A DNA stretch of 64,000 nucleotides, taken from the NCBI GenBank assembly GCA_943736015.1, contig OX031068.1, forward strand, positions 26,792,296 to 26,856,295, given 5' to 3'. The position numbers were made by a program, and so were the translations under genes. This document shows, piece after piece, positions 42,160 to 53,385 of this stretch; the stretch's first letter is position 1; every line of letters begins with the position of its first letter. Under the pieces are notes generated by a model that saw nothing but the letters and a program-made list of their open reading frames with translations, had not been told where the DNA came from and did no database searches. This stretch comes from Tridacna crocea (taxonomy: Eukaryota > Mollusca > Bivalvia > Cardiida > Cardiidae).

Positions 42160-43062
42160 ATTAGGTCCCGGGCTTTAGCGCAATAATATTAGACTTGGCA
42201 TAAAGTAGTTCAATTTTAATAACATGGATATTGCCATTTTCTTCTTAATTTGCAGATATCTAAGATGATATTTAAATTTTAATTTTAACCTGCAGATATT
42301 CTATATGAAACATATTTCTACATATGCCAGCGTTTCCATTTTGTCATAGCGTACCCTATCTCTTTATAGTCTATACCGAGTCTATAGCAAAACAGCGTAC
42401 CCACACTCTATAGAATTTTAGTTCAACCTTAGTAAACCCAACAGCCGCCAAAATTTAAAGCTGTAAGTAACGATCTTTTGATCATGGTAACTTAGAATGT
42501 TAACTTTGTTCAGCTGATAAATATCTAACCATAAGAGATCGATACGCCAAATTCGATACAAGATGTTACCGTGTGTGTGTAAATTATGAATTAGTTTAAC
42601 AGTATGCAGGCAAATGCATTATCTAGGTCATCGTCACCTAGACTTCAAGGTCATCAACAAAATGTCGTCAATGTGTCGAGTTATCCTTTCATCTTAAATT
42701 CTATTATGTAAATGTATTTGAACGGTAGAAATTCGAGATTTAAAAATGGTTTGCCATGTTTTGAAGGCTAGCCGACATATTGATCTTGGATAATGTATTA
42801 GTAAGTCTCGTCATACCGATATTAAAGTGTTCATAAAGTTTATTGAGGCCAAATGCACGGTTATGTGCATAAGCTAGTAAGCTTCTTGGATGGTCAATTC
42901 CCTGATTTTGATTAAATAGGATATTATAGAAAGTTGTTCAGCTGTGTTAATCATTAACTTGGTAGATATTAATTCTGTAAACCAGTCTGCAGTATGGCAG
43001 TCCATCACTCAGAACAGGTTTGTATTCACTTTTTTATCTTTTTGGGTTTTTTTTTTTATTCC

Positions 43063-43292
43063 TTAACCCATTACCACACGAGAAAAATTTAGACTGGTCC
43101 AAATTGAAAGCATTTGCAGACGACAAAATAAAGGTGACTGAAAAATTGAAATTTGTTCTGGGAAAGGTAGAAAACACTGTGGGAAAAGGAGAAAATGCTG
43201 GTTACCAGCATTTTCTCCTTTTCCCACAGTGTTTTCAAAAGGCTTCTTTCTCTGGGGGCGTCAAAAGTAGGGATTGGGTGGTAATGGGTTAA
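43063..43292 (-). mobile_element. Palindromic TTAA MITE, full length
   Basis: Perfect core with CACTGTGGG/CCCACAGTG outer pairs. Confidence 0.95.
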
Positions 43293-44391
43293 GGGATATT
43301 TGAATGTTTTTTCATACTTCTTACAATTTCATATGTAAATGAATTTAATCCTTAGTTATCAAATTTGATTTATAGGTTATAACTAGTAAATCTGTCATTC
43401 CATATACAATATAGAATTCAGTATTGCAATTGATAGTAAGTAATAGAACTCATTTAACCTGTCTGTAGTATGGCAGTCCATCACTCAGGTCAGGCTTTGT
43501 TTATCAGGATTCATAAATTGTGTATTATTGAACTTTACAAGTATTACATTAGTAATATTTGGTTATATCCTTACATAGTAGAAATCAACTTAAAAGTCAG
43601 CTTCATATCTGTTGATAACATTTCGGATAAAATTTACTTGCAACTTTCCATTGTTTATTTAGTCTACTTTTAAAAGTGTTAACTGTTAGAGAGTTGACTT
43701 TGTCATTTGCGAGTTTGTTCCAGCTGTGGGATTCATTTCAATCAGTAACCAAGATTGACAGAACTCACGGAGGTAATCATTGTGAAATGTGGTTTAAAGA
43801 AAGATCTTAAGTTTTCAGACAACAAAAAAGGAACATTTCTGCAAAAAAAGGCAACATATTTAGGTGTATTGCTTTTTCGAACGTTCAACGGATCACAACC
43901 GGCAAATAGAAGTTGAAATAAGGGAGATCACTCTCTCTCTCTCTATATATAGCTTATATTAGTGCTGGACGAGTTCTCTCCCTTAGACCATTAAATAGCG
44001 ACAGAAATTCTCAGGTTGTTTCCTAAAATTTTTTTTCACAAGATTATTGCTTGACCCTTTACAAAAAAAATGTCTTTATTTGACCTTGAGGAAGTGGATT
44101 TCTGAAAAGACATTGCATATCTCAAATAAAAAGAAAAGAGAAAATGAATGATTCTGTCATGGCAAAATATAGAATCCATAGTATGTTGACAGAAATTTCT
44201 AGTTAAAGGACAGCATATCTGTGCTTGTCTTTTGTTTATTGCTGCCAACTATAAGGAATGTAACTCTGTATTATAAAGTTTGAAATATGTAAGGTTTTCT
44301 ACCTTCAATTATTAAATTTTATTGTTGGTACAGTTAACAGTAAGATAAAAAAGAATCTTGGTGTGACATTTGAATAAGTTAGTGTCATTCC

Positions 44392-44527
44392 TTAACCCTT
44401 TCCCAAATGACAAATTTTAGACTATCCCAAACTCAAAGTGTTTGCAGATGACAAATTTGAATTAGATGAGAATGGCAGAAAGTTTTCCGATAGGCTAGAA
44501 AACACTGTGGGAAAAGGAGAAATTGCT
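44392..44527 (-). mobile_element. TTAA MITE left half, ATTGCT-type
   Basis: Ends abruptly in the core at GAAATTGCTGAGG. Confidence 0.75.
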
Positions 44528-44756
44528 GAGGGGAAAAGTTTTACGGCGGTGTGGATAGGAGAATGGTGTATGGATGGCTGAAATGTAAGATGAATGTGGC
44601 TCGTTTGATTGAAAACTGAAAACAGAATTTTACAAGCAGTTGAAAGTAATGAGAGATATAGAATGTTAAATCAATTACTAGTAATTGTCACTTTCAGAAT
44701 CGAATTATTCAATGCAGCATTAAATATTATTGTGTTACTTTCTAAATTTAGACAAA

Positions 44757-44975
44757 GACAAACCCTTTACCACACAAACCCGACTTTTAATGACCCTGAA
44801 AGAGAAGACTTTCGAAAATGTCGCGGAAAAAATGGAAAATGCTGGTTTTCTTCGTTTCCCACAAAGTTTTTAACCCCTTCAAAGCAAGAATCTACCATTT
44901 CAGCCATACTGAATTTGTCATCTGCAAATGATTTCAGTTAGGACAAGGATAAAATTTTGTCGTCAGGTAAAGGAT
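44757..44975 (+). mobile_element. Diverged TTAA MITE
   Basis: Left end CCCTTTACCACACAAACCC; core AATGCTGGTTTTC; right end GTCAGGTAAAGG. Confidence 0.7.
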
Positions 44976-45089
44976 GGAGAATGCAATCTAGAATACATGT
45001 TGTTGGTAAATAAAACTGGTGACAAAGACAGGAGGAAAGAAATGCAGAAAATTAAAGGAAAAAAACCTGCACACAAACCATGTCATCAT

Positions 45090-45186
45090 GGTTCCTAGTA
45101 TTTTCTCCTTTTTCCACAATTTTTTCAAAAGCCTTCATCCTCTGGGTTATTGAAATTCGAGATTCTAAAGTACTTAGGTTAAAAGG
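45090..45186 (-). mobile_element. MITE right half
   Basis: TAGTATTTTCTCC to TTAGGTTAAAAGG; left half lost. Confidence 0.55.
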
Positions 45187-45366
45187 TCTTTTTGAATCAG
45201 GGTCTTGGACAAAATACTCTGCTAGTCCTGTTGAAACCAAGGGTATACTTGAATACATAAATTATCATTATGTAAGGACTGAAATAATACTGAAAGCAGT
45301 ATAAAACACAATTAAGTCAATCAGTTAGGGTTGTTTAAAAATGAGTTGCAGTCTAGCTGAAAGATG

Positions 45367-45599
45367 TTAAACTCTTTACCAAACAACAAAATTTAGTCCA
45401 AATTTAAAGCACTTGCAGTGAACAAAATAAATGTAACTCAAAAATATAAAATTTGTTTGCAGCAAGGTAGGAAACATTGTTGGAAAAGGAGAAAATGCTG
45501 GTTACCAGCATTTTCTCCTTTTCTTACAACTTTTTCAAAAGGCTTGGCCGCTTCTATATCAGGATTGTAAAAACCAAGGATTGTTTTGTAAAGGGTTCA
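45367..45599 (-). mobile_element. Palindromic TTAA MITE
   Basis: Inner core perfect; right TTAA mutated (GGGTTCA). Confidence 0.85.
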
Positions 45600-45659
45600 T
45601 GCATTTCCTTGATTCATAATACCAAGCAAGTCATGAATATGATTAAGGGTCCTTTGAAT

Positions 45660-46640
45660 CTATTTAGTGTAACGACTGAGTCATGAAATAGACTGGTCCT
45701 TTGACATGCAGACAATTGACCAATAACAAAAGTTTTCTACTGAAGTCGACCTGCATGAAGTATCTGTCTTGGTGGACTGATTGGCTAACAGACTGTTATT
45801 GGTCCATAATGAAAATCATATGTTTAGTCCCCTTTTTTCATGACATGGCATTTCATGAAATGAAAACAAATAACAATTGGCTATGGTTTATGATAAACAA
45901 TGTAAGTATGGAATTTCATAAAATTTTGTCCAATAGTTAACCCATTACCACACAATCCCTACTTTTGACGCCCCAGAGAAAGAAGGCTTTAGAAAACATT
46001 GTGGGAAAAGGAGAAAATGCTGGTAACCAGCATTTTCTCCTTTTCCCTCAATGTTTTCTACCTTTCACAAAACAAATTTCTAATTTTCTGTCACTTTTAT
46101 TTTGTCATCTGCAAATGCTTTCGATTTGGACAAACCTAAAATTTTGTTGTTTGGTAACGAGTTAAACATTGGTCCATAATGGAAAAATACAAAAATTCCT
46201 TTTTTTTTCTACGACACAACATTTTCTCTAAAAGCAAAAAAAAAAACAGATAAACAATGTTTAATCAATTAATTGCCACTTTCAGAATAGGACTATTCAA
46301 TGCAGTATTAAAACATACATATATTGTAATACTTTCTAAATTAAGAGTAAGATGAAGAATGCAGAAAATTGCCAAATAGCAAAAGTTTTCTACCTAGGAC
46401 GACCTGCATGAAGTACCTGTCTGGGCAGACAGACTGGCGAACAGATTATTGGTCCATGAAGAAATTATACATTTAACCCCCTTTTATAATGACATAGCAT
46501 TTCATGAACTAAAAACAACTAACGATTGTCTGTAGTTTATGATAAACAATATAATATGAAAGCTTAGTTCATAAAATTTTGTCCAGTAGATTAAAGATAT
46601 GGTCCATATTGGAAAAATACACAAATTCCCCCTTTTCCAT
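45660..46640. repeat. Diverged duplicate flanking the 45937 MITE
   Basis: GCAGACAATTGACCAATA...GACCTGCATGAAGTATCTGTC at 45708-45765 recurs at 46363-46420, and the ATAGTTTATGATAAACAAT...AAATTTTGTCCA stretch recurs (45885 and 46530). Confidence 0.55.
45937..46165 (+). mobile_element. Palindromic TTAA MITE, full length
   Basis: Complete copy; one change in the right arm (CCCTCAATG). Confidence 0.9.
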
Positions 46641-46764
46641 GTCACAAAATATATCATGCTCCGTGAAAAAGTGGCTTAATATAGCTGCAAAAAGCATTGA
46701 TTCAGGGTAGCCTGTGCAGTGTGGCTGGGCCGAAACTTTATGCTATGGGTCAATTTTCTGAAGT

Positions 46765-47426
46765 TTAACCCTTCACCAAACAATCCATAATACAGAACTT
46801 TATGACTTGCTTGATATCATGCATCACGGTGATGCATTAAGTCCTCTTTTGACAGTACATGGCTCAAATATTTCGATAGTATACAAGACGGTTGGGACGA
46901 ATAAGTGAGTGCGAACAAGTTCACGGACGAAAAAGGCTTTTCAAAAGCAGGTACCAGCCGAAACGGTAACAAGTCTGGCGGAAACACTCTTAGAAGCACG
47001 TGCAGTTCTAAATCTGCTGTAAACAAAATTTTCGTTTCAGCAGTCAAGTTAATCCATACTGTCAAATAGAGAAAGTTTGAAAGGTATGCAGATTGTATTG
47101 ATGAATCAATACCGCATAAATAAAAAGAGAGTAGCAAAAGAGATTTGAAATAGAAAGGAGCAATCGTTCATCCAGCTCGCGCAAACGTGGACATGATCCG
47201 TTGATCGAATGCCTCTACACCGGTCCACGTAGGGCATATATAAACCGTTTAAACGCTCTTTAAATTGAATGGAAATAGATCTAGCCCTATTTCAACAAAA
47301 AGGAGAGATGGGTCGAAATCTATTTAAACAAATCCACATTTCCGTTAGTAAACTAATAAGTAATATCACGATCCTTAGACTCACCAGCTTTCGAGGAATT
47401 TGCAACAATTTGCGTTTGCGTTTAAT
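46765..47426. other. No supported gene; apparently single-copy DNA
   Basis: A MITE end fragment (TTAACCCTTCACCAAAC, 46767) precedes a more GC-rich stretch. It holds a TATATAAA at 47236-47243 and an ATG at 47269, and a 106-codon minus frame at 46817-47137; none can be assigned. Confidence 0.3.
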
Positions 47427-47569
47427 GGTAACCAGCATTTTCTCCTTTTCCCACAATGTTTTCTACCCAACCGTATAGAAAAACATCTTTTTAGCAACTG
47501 TTAATTTGAATTCTGCAAAATGCTTTCAATTTGGTCTGGTCCAAAATTTGCCATTTGGGAAAGGGTTAA
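47427..47569 (+). mobile_element. TTAA MITE right half
   Basis: From GGTAACCAGCATTTTCTCC to GGGAAAGGGTTAA. Confidence 0.8.
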
Positions 47570-47974
47570 ATGCAACTAGCATGGCTGATAATTTACTTGG
47601 CAGATCCAAGATAGACATCTCTGCATGTTGTACATGGAATAATAGTTCTGAAGTTTTTCTTTTTCAGTAAATGTGTACTTTCTGGTTTTTAAACACATTT
47701 TACAACCCATAAAGTTGCACTCACAATCATATTCCAACAAAGAGTATTCTAGGATATTAAGAAATTATGGTATTACTAATTTCTGACTAAAATATTCATG
47801 TGCCATGTTTCATAAAAGGTTGGAAAAATGACAGCAAACGAAATACTCTTACCCATAATGTTACTCATGAAGGTCATTTTCCAAAGCAAAACATATCAAT
47901 ATGCTAAAATAGCCACATATTACACCGACCATGTCATATGTGGAGATAAGCCAATGTGTATTTCGAGTTTCCAG

Positions 47975-48255
47975 GATCAGTGGATCATCTCAAGCTGGTG
48001 GTTATCATTCCAAATGGCATTTTTACACTAATAGTGAACAACAGTACTGTATTTCACTGCAAAATGTTTACAACAGATCTTTGTTTCAAAATTTCCTCCT
48101 TATTTCTCAGTTGTCCGCAGACATCTAGATTGAAAAATGTCCGATCAATGCCATACTTTCCCGAGTCATATGCAGGATTTCTTCACTGTTTTGTAGCAAC
48201 AATATTGTTTCTGGTAGTCAGTTTATTTACTTTTATTTGTCTTATTTACCTACAG
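47975..48255 (+). CDS. Probable internal exon encoding the membrane end of an unidentified protein
   Basis: Open for 93 codons between an acceptor (tttcgagtttccag, AG at 47973-47974) and a donor (CAG|GTGACA at 48255/48256). An in-frame TAA lies just upstream of the acceptor, as expected for intron sequence. The product has an N-glycosylation sequon (NNST), four cysteines in the presumed luminal part, and a strong transmembrane segment in its last 28 residues (AGFLHCFVATILFLVVSL and onward). It enters in phase 1 and leaves in phase 0. The family is not recognised. The phase fits the terminal exon at 49771, with a SINE pair and two MITEs in the intervening 1.5 kb. An upstream exon was not established. 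Confidence 0.4.
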
Positions 48256-48289
48256 GTGACATGGTGAACATATTGCAAGATACATTATT

Positions 48290-48460
48290 TAGAAGTTCTG
48301 GGTTTGTTCCTCGCAACCAGTGATGTTATTCATGGGTGTATCTGTGAGAATGACATGGCAGAGCCGGGGTCAAAACCTGGTGAAACCCAGAAAAAAGATG
48401 AACAAGTTAGCTTTTGCCATGATGTAACTGGTATGCTGCTGAAAGTGGTGTAAAACAACA
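48290..48460 (+). repeat. SINE fragment
   Basis: AACCTGGTGAAACCCAGAAA and the tail AACTGGTATGCTGCTGAAAG match the element at 48985-49200. Confidence 0.5.
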
Positions 48461-48575
48461 GATGTAGACAAATCTGTGACTGGTTGGAGATAAACATTGG
48501 ACAGAGGTACATGTATAAACTTTGTTCTACATAATCAATGTCCTTTTGATGCCAAGAGTCCTGTATGTCTCAATA

Positions 48576-48798
48576 TTAACCCATTACCACACAATCCCTA
48601 CTTTTGATAACCATGAGAAAAAAGCCTTTAGAAAACATAGTGGGAAAAGGAGAAAATGCTGGTTACCAGCATTTTCTCTGTCTCCCACAATTTTTTCTAC
48701 CCTTCACAAAACGAATTTGAAATTTTCAGTCACTTTTTGTTTTGTCATCTGCAAATGCTTTTGATTTGGACAAACCTAAAATTTTGGTAATGATTTAA
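48576..48798 (+). mobile_element. Palindromic TTAA MITE
   Basis: Core apex inverted relative to its flanks (GGTTACC in a plus copy); right end shortened. Confidence 0.85.
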
Positions 48799-48833
48799 CC
48801 CATAAAGTGCTGGAACCAAGTTAAGTTGTATTA

Positions 48834-48901
48834 GCAGACAGTGCAGATCAAGATCTGACTGCACAAAATGTGCAGTCTGATCTTGGATCTACACTGTCTG
48901 C
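48834..48901. repeat. 68-bp palindrome of the CAGTCTGATCT family
   Basis: GCAGACAGTGCAGATCAAGA and its complement surround GCACAAAATGTGC. Related pieces: 7939-8140, 50665-50725, 57915-57980, 58260-58320, 62200-62285. Confidence 0.7.
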
Positions 48902-48984
48902 TACTTTCTTGCATATTCTGGCCAAAAAAACTATGAAAATTTGGTACTTTGGATTCTTTTCATAATTAAAGCTGTCCATTATAT

Positions 48985-49200
48985 TAATTCAGCACTGTAA
49001 GAGTAAAAGTTTTGGACTGGTGACCTGGAGGCCCCCTGGTTCAAGCCTTACTGGATCTGCTGGGTTTTTCTTGGGACTGTCTTCAGGTAAGACACTTAAG
49101 AGTACTAGCCTAGAGCTGGTGAAACCCAGGAAAAATATGAATGTATAAACTGTCAGCTTAACATGACTGGAATATTGTTGTAAGCAGCATAAAACACCAT
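48985..49200 (+). repeat. tRNA-derived SINE
   Basis: B-box-like TGGTTCAAGCCTTACT, body CTTAAGAGTACTAGCCTAGA, GGTGAAACCCAGGAAAAAT, and tail GACTGGAATATTGTTGTAAG. An inverted relative is at 59640-59775. Confidence 0.55.
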
Positions 49201-49499
49201 TCAATTTAATCTTTTGAAGCTCCTACCATTCTTGATGCCAATGGCATGAACTGTTCAGAAGATGTAGGGAATATTTATTTCAATGGGAAAAAAAGAGGGA
49301 AAGATTTTCCTAGATATTTTTTATCTTCATGTAATAATGCCGGCTCAACCTTTGAAAGTTTGAGAGTATTTAGGTTTCTATGCCACAAGGAAGGCCTAGT
49401 AGAGGTTTCTCCGGCAAGAAACTAAGAGAGGGATCCTGGGCCGTTTTCATAAGTCTTCTTCCTCGAGCTAATCAAAACTCATGATTTTTTGGTTAAGGC

Positions 49500-49728
49500 T
49501 TAACCCATTACCACACAATCCCTACTTTTGACGCCCCTGAAAAAGAAGCCTTTAGAAAACATTGTGGGAAAAGGAGAAAATGCTGGTAACCAGCATTTTC
49601 TCCTTTTCCCACAATGTTTTCTATCCTTCACAAAACAAGTTTAAAATATTCTGTCACTTTCATTTTGTCGTCTGCAAATGCTTTCAATTTGGACCAGTCT
49701 AAAATATCGTCGTTTGGTAATGGGTTAA
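49500..49728 (+). mobile_element. Palindromic TTAA MITE, full length
   Basis: Perfect core. It ends 42 bp before the acceptor-bounded exon at 49771. Confidence 0.95.
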
Positions 49729-49770
49729 ACAAAAGTTGAAAACAACATGAAATTTGCTTTCTATTTTCAG

Positions 49771-49788
49771 GGAGACTATGGGATGTAG
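49771..49788 (+). CDS. Probable terminal coding exon (GDYGM-stop) joined to 47975-48255
   Basis: A strong acceptor (tttgctttctattttcag) is followed by five codons and TAG in the phase required by the donor at 48255. The joined protein would end a few residues after its membrane segment, giving a very short cytosolic tail with a tyrosine. An AATAAA follows at 49938. Without transcript data the join is inference. Confidence 0.35.
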   Translation, partial: GDYGM

Positions 49789-49937
49789 AGGTGGGTATCT
49801 GACTGAACCTTTCCAGCTGGGAGTATTATACAATGGAGTGAAGATTTAGCCTGTTACTGCCTTGAAATTTAAAGACTGCTTTGATCCATTGGGAATTTTA
49901 ACAGATCAACTAGAATAATCATAACCTTAATCTGCTG

Positions 49938-49943
49938 AATAAA
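49938..49943 (+). promoter_or_regulatory. Polyadenylation signal AATAAA
   Basis: Canonical hexamer 150 bp after the TAG of the terminal exon at 49771; supports a 3' UTR ending near 49960. Confidence 0.35.
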
Positions 49944-50202
49944 TTTAAACTTCACCATTTACTTGATTTTAGCCAAATACAGTGAATTTCTTGGGATTTA
50001 TTGAAACTGTAGTCATTCTTGTGGCTTCATGAAATATATTACAACTGGCGGTTGTGAGATTGCTGTGGATAGAAAATGGATTTCTAGACTTGGTGGCTAT
50101 CCATTTGTTCAGTCAAGGATATTGCATTATGTTTGTCATGTGACTGTGTACAACATTTGCCTTGCATCATCAAGACCTGGTCTGTATTCCCCAACATTTC
50201 TT

Positions 50203-50300
50203 TTAACTCATTTACCAAACGACAATATTTTAGGCATGTCCAAAACGTAAGCATTTGCAGGTGATAAAATAAAAGTGACTGAAGATTTGAAATTATTTCA
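50203..50300 (-). mobile_element. MITE left half
   Basis: TTAACTCATTTACCAAACGA to GTGACTGAAGATTTG. Confidence 0.7.
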
Positions 50301-50332
50301 GTTTCTACAGTTCTATCAGTTTTTACAGCCTG

Positions 50333-50568
50333 TAACTCTTTATCAAATGATGAAATTTTAGACTGATTGGAATTGAAAGCAGAAAACAAAATGGATGTGA
50401 CTGAAAGTTGAAATAGGTGTAAAGGGAAAAGGAAAAAAAAAAATTAATGATGATTTTTGTCTTTGATAGGGTAGAAAACAAAAAAAGTTTACCAGCATTT
50501 TCTCCCACAGTGTTTCAGAATGCCTCATCCCTTGGTCATTTAAACTAGGGATTGTGTGGTAAAGGGAT
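50333..50568 (-). mobile_element. Diverged TTAA MITE
   Basis: Core eroded (ACAAAAAAAGTTTACCAGC) and a G-A-rich expansion at 50425. Confidence 0.65.
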
Positions 50569-50777
50569 AATTGATCAGTATCCATTAATGCACATACATA
50601 CTGATGTATTACCCTTCACCCATTTGTATTTTTGATAATTAAGATTGTAGGGTTTCATTACAGCGGACAGTGTAGGCCACAAATCAGACTGAAAATTTTG
50701 TGCAGTCTGATCTTGATCTACATTGGATACAAAGGCATTTTTAGTTGAAAAAGGCTGCAGTGAGTTCAGGATGTTTT

Positions 50778-52534
50778 TAGCTCACCTGAGCACAAAGTGC
50801 TCAAGGTGAGCTATTGTGATCGATCAATATCCATCGTCCGTCTATCCGTCCGTTCACAATTATTACAAAAAAATCTTCTCCTAAACTAACAATCAGATTT
50901 CAACCAAACTTCACAGAAATGATCCCTAGGTGATGTACTTTCAGAATACTTTAAAGATTTGAATTCCATGAAGAACTCTAGTTGCCATGGCAACCGAGAG
51001 AAAATTTGTTAAAAATTTTCTTGTCCCAAACCATAAGGGGAGGAGCTTTCATATTTGGCATGTAGTATCATCTAGTGGCCCTCTACCAAAATACTTCAAA
51101 TTATGGCCCTAGTATTGAAAATGGCCCTGTGTTTTGGGTTCTCAGATTCACATAGAGATAAAGAAGGAAATCTTTAAAAATCTTCTTGTCCCAAACCATA
51201 AGGGCTAGAGCTCTCATATTTGGCGTGTAGCATCATCTAGTGTGCCTCTACTAAAACACTTCAAATTATGGCCCTAGAGTGGAAATTGGCCCTATGTTGT
51301 GGGGTCTTTGATTTCACGTAGAGATAAAGAAGGAAATCTTTAAAAATCTTCTTGTCCCAAACCGTAAGGGCTAGAGCTTTCACATTTGGCATGCAGCATC
51401 ATCTAGTGGCCCTCTATCAAAATACTTCAAATCAGGGCCCTGGTGTCAAAATTAGCCCTTTGTTGTTGATCTTGGATTTCACATAGAAATAAAGAGGGAA
51501 ATCTTTAAAAATCTTCTTGTCCCAAACGGCCATTGCCAAAGCTTTCATATTTGGTATGTAGCATCATCTAGTAGCACTCTACCAAAATACTTCAAATTAT
51601 GGCCCTTATATAAAAAATTGGCCCTATGTTGTGGGTCTTGTATTTCACATAGAGATAAAGAAGGAAATCTTTAAAAATCTCTTTGTCTCAAACAGTAATG
51701 GCCAGAGCTTTCATATTTGGCATGTAGCATCATCTAGTGGCCCTCTACCAAAAACTTCAAATTATGGTCCTAGTGTTGAAAATGGCCCTATCTTGTGGGT
51801 TCTTGGATTTCTCATAGTGATAAAGAATGAAATCTTAGAAAATCCTCTTGTCCCAAACTGTAAGAGCTAGAGCTTTCATATTTGGCATGTAGCATCATCT
51901 AGTGGCCCTCTACCAAAATACTTCAAATTATGGCCCTGGTGTGAAAGTTAGCCCTATGTTGTTGGTCTCAGATTTCACATAGAGATAAAGAGGGAAATCT
52001 TTAAAAAAAACTTCTTGTGAGCGCTCTAGAGACTACATTTCTTGCTATGCTGAATTGAAAATTGGTTAGAATGTTTGTTGTGATAAAATCTCACATGAGT
52101 TTGCATGTAGTGCTTGTCCAGAATATAACTTTGTCATCTCAAGTCAGATCGACTTCAAAATTGGTATGCATGTTTGTTGCAATATTACCCAGTACTATGT
52201 GCAAGAACAATAACTCTACCTAGCATGGATTTTGAGTAATTCTGCTTTGATCTTCATTTTTACAGTATTTTTTGCTTGTCCAGGGTGGAATTTTGAAGTC
52301 TCACGTCAGATTGACTGTAGACTTGGTAAACATGTTTGTTGCATTGCGTGCCCTTTGCAAATGTTATACCTCCTGGACAACTGGCGGTGGGATTGCATAT
52401 CTTGCGACAATTTGCAGCTCTTGTTTTATTATCATTTGCCCATGAACCTCAATATTTGGTAATTTTCTTCATTGTAGACCTTTCCACCGTAGTATTGAGG
52501 TAAGCGATATAGGACCATCATGGTCCTCTTGTTT
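50778..52534 (+). mobile_element. AGCTCACC-type non-autonomous element, copy 2
   Basis: Same architecture and orientation as 23517-25428, again with six internal units (TAGTATCATCTAGTGGCCC at about 51062, then about every 165 bp to 51890), and the same end CCATCATGGTCCTCTTGTTT. No MITE inside. Confidence 0.8.
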
Positions 52535-52563
52535 TCTGAATATGCTTGTATGTTTTACAATAG

Positions 52564-52791
52564 TTAACTCTTTACCACACAATCCCGACTTTTAACGACC
52601 CTAAGAGAGAAGCCTTTTGAAAACATTGTAGGAAAAAGAGAAAATGCTGATAACCAGCATTTTTTCCTTTTCCCAAAAGTTTTCTACTTTGCTCTAAACA
52701 AATTTCAGTTTCTGAGTTTTGTTTATATTGTCGTCTGGAAGTGCTTTCATTTAGGACCAGTCTAAAATTTTGTCGTTTGGTAAGGAGTTAA
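52564..52791 (+). mobile_element. Palindromic TTAA MITE, full length
   Basis: Begins 30 bp after the larger element ends; core slightly altered (GATAACC, TTTTTCC). Confidence 0.9.
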
Positions 52792-52937
52792 GGAGTCAAG
52801 GTTTAAGTGGGTTAAAAATGTTCAGTTATCAACAATTTCTTTGTTACAAGTATTTTAGATTTGACGTAAGATGTGCTAAGTATGGAGCAAAGAGTATTGT
52901 TTGTATAATTCCAGTTTCCATAACATTAATTTCCATG

Positions 52938-53110
52938 TTGTTTAATTCTTTATCTAACAACAAATTTTTGTTTTTTATAGGCTTAGTCAAAGAAGACTAT
53001 AGAAAACATGTTTTGAAAAGGAGAAAATAATGATATTCAGCATTTATCTTCTATTTCCATCATGTTATTGGACCTTTCAAACATAAATCCCATCGTTTGA
53101 GCAAATTGTA
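52938..53110 (-). mobile_element. Strongly decayed TTAA MITE
   Basis: TTAATTCTTTATCTAACAAC and AAAAGGAGAAAATAATG are all that is clear. Confidence 0.4.
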
Positions 53111-53127
53111 CTTACCTTGAGGACCTC

Positions 53128-53385
53128 GCCCAGGTAGCTTAGTGGTTAGCATATCAGACTTATAACCTGGTGGTTGTGAATTTGATGCCTGCTTGAGGCG
53201 AACTTTCTTTCAGGCAACCTTTTGCCACTCACCTTTGATGTATGTGAGAAAGTAGTCTGTGTTTTGGAATGAAATTTGTGTCAGTACTGGTGTAAGAAAG
53301 CCAGAAAACATGCATAGCTGCAGTGACTGTTGAGACATGATCTAAGCTGTTAAAAAAGATGTTAAACTCCAACACAATAAATCAT
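53128..53385 (+). repeat. tRNA-derived SINE, nearly complete
   Basis: A box TAGCTTAGTGGTTAGCATAT, B-box-like GGTTGTGAATTTGATGCC, then a body ending in the bivalve-type tail GTTAAAAAAGATGTTAAAC and CCAACACAATAAATC. Confidence 0.65.

Larger units (their letters stand above)
41585..43996 (+). mobile_element. TIR element, copy 4, with right end
   Basis: Joins mid-element at TTGAAAGGATCTGTAAAAA and ends at the inverted end ACGAGTTCTCTCCCTTAGACC (21 bases by position 43970-43990). Enlarged by the 349-bp insertion at 41811, a MITE at 43063 and a (CT)n(AT)n run at 43931-43950. Confidence 0.6.

Noticed and set aside
46817-47137. 106-codon minus-strand ORF
   Set aside because: No recognised motif, no clear splice or start support.
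47236-47243. TATA-box promoter (TATATAAA) before ATG 47269
   Set aside because: Only about 30 bp from the ATG, and the frame runs into a MITE; chance in AT-rich DNA is likely.
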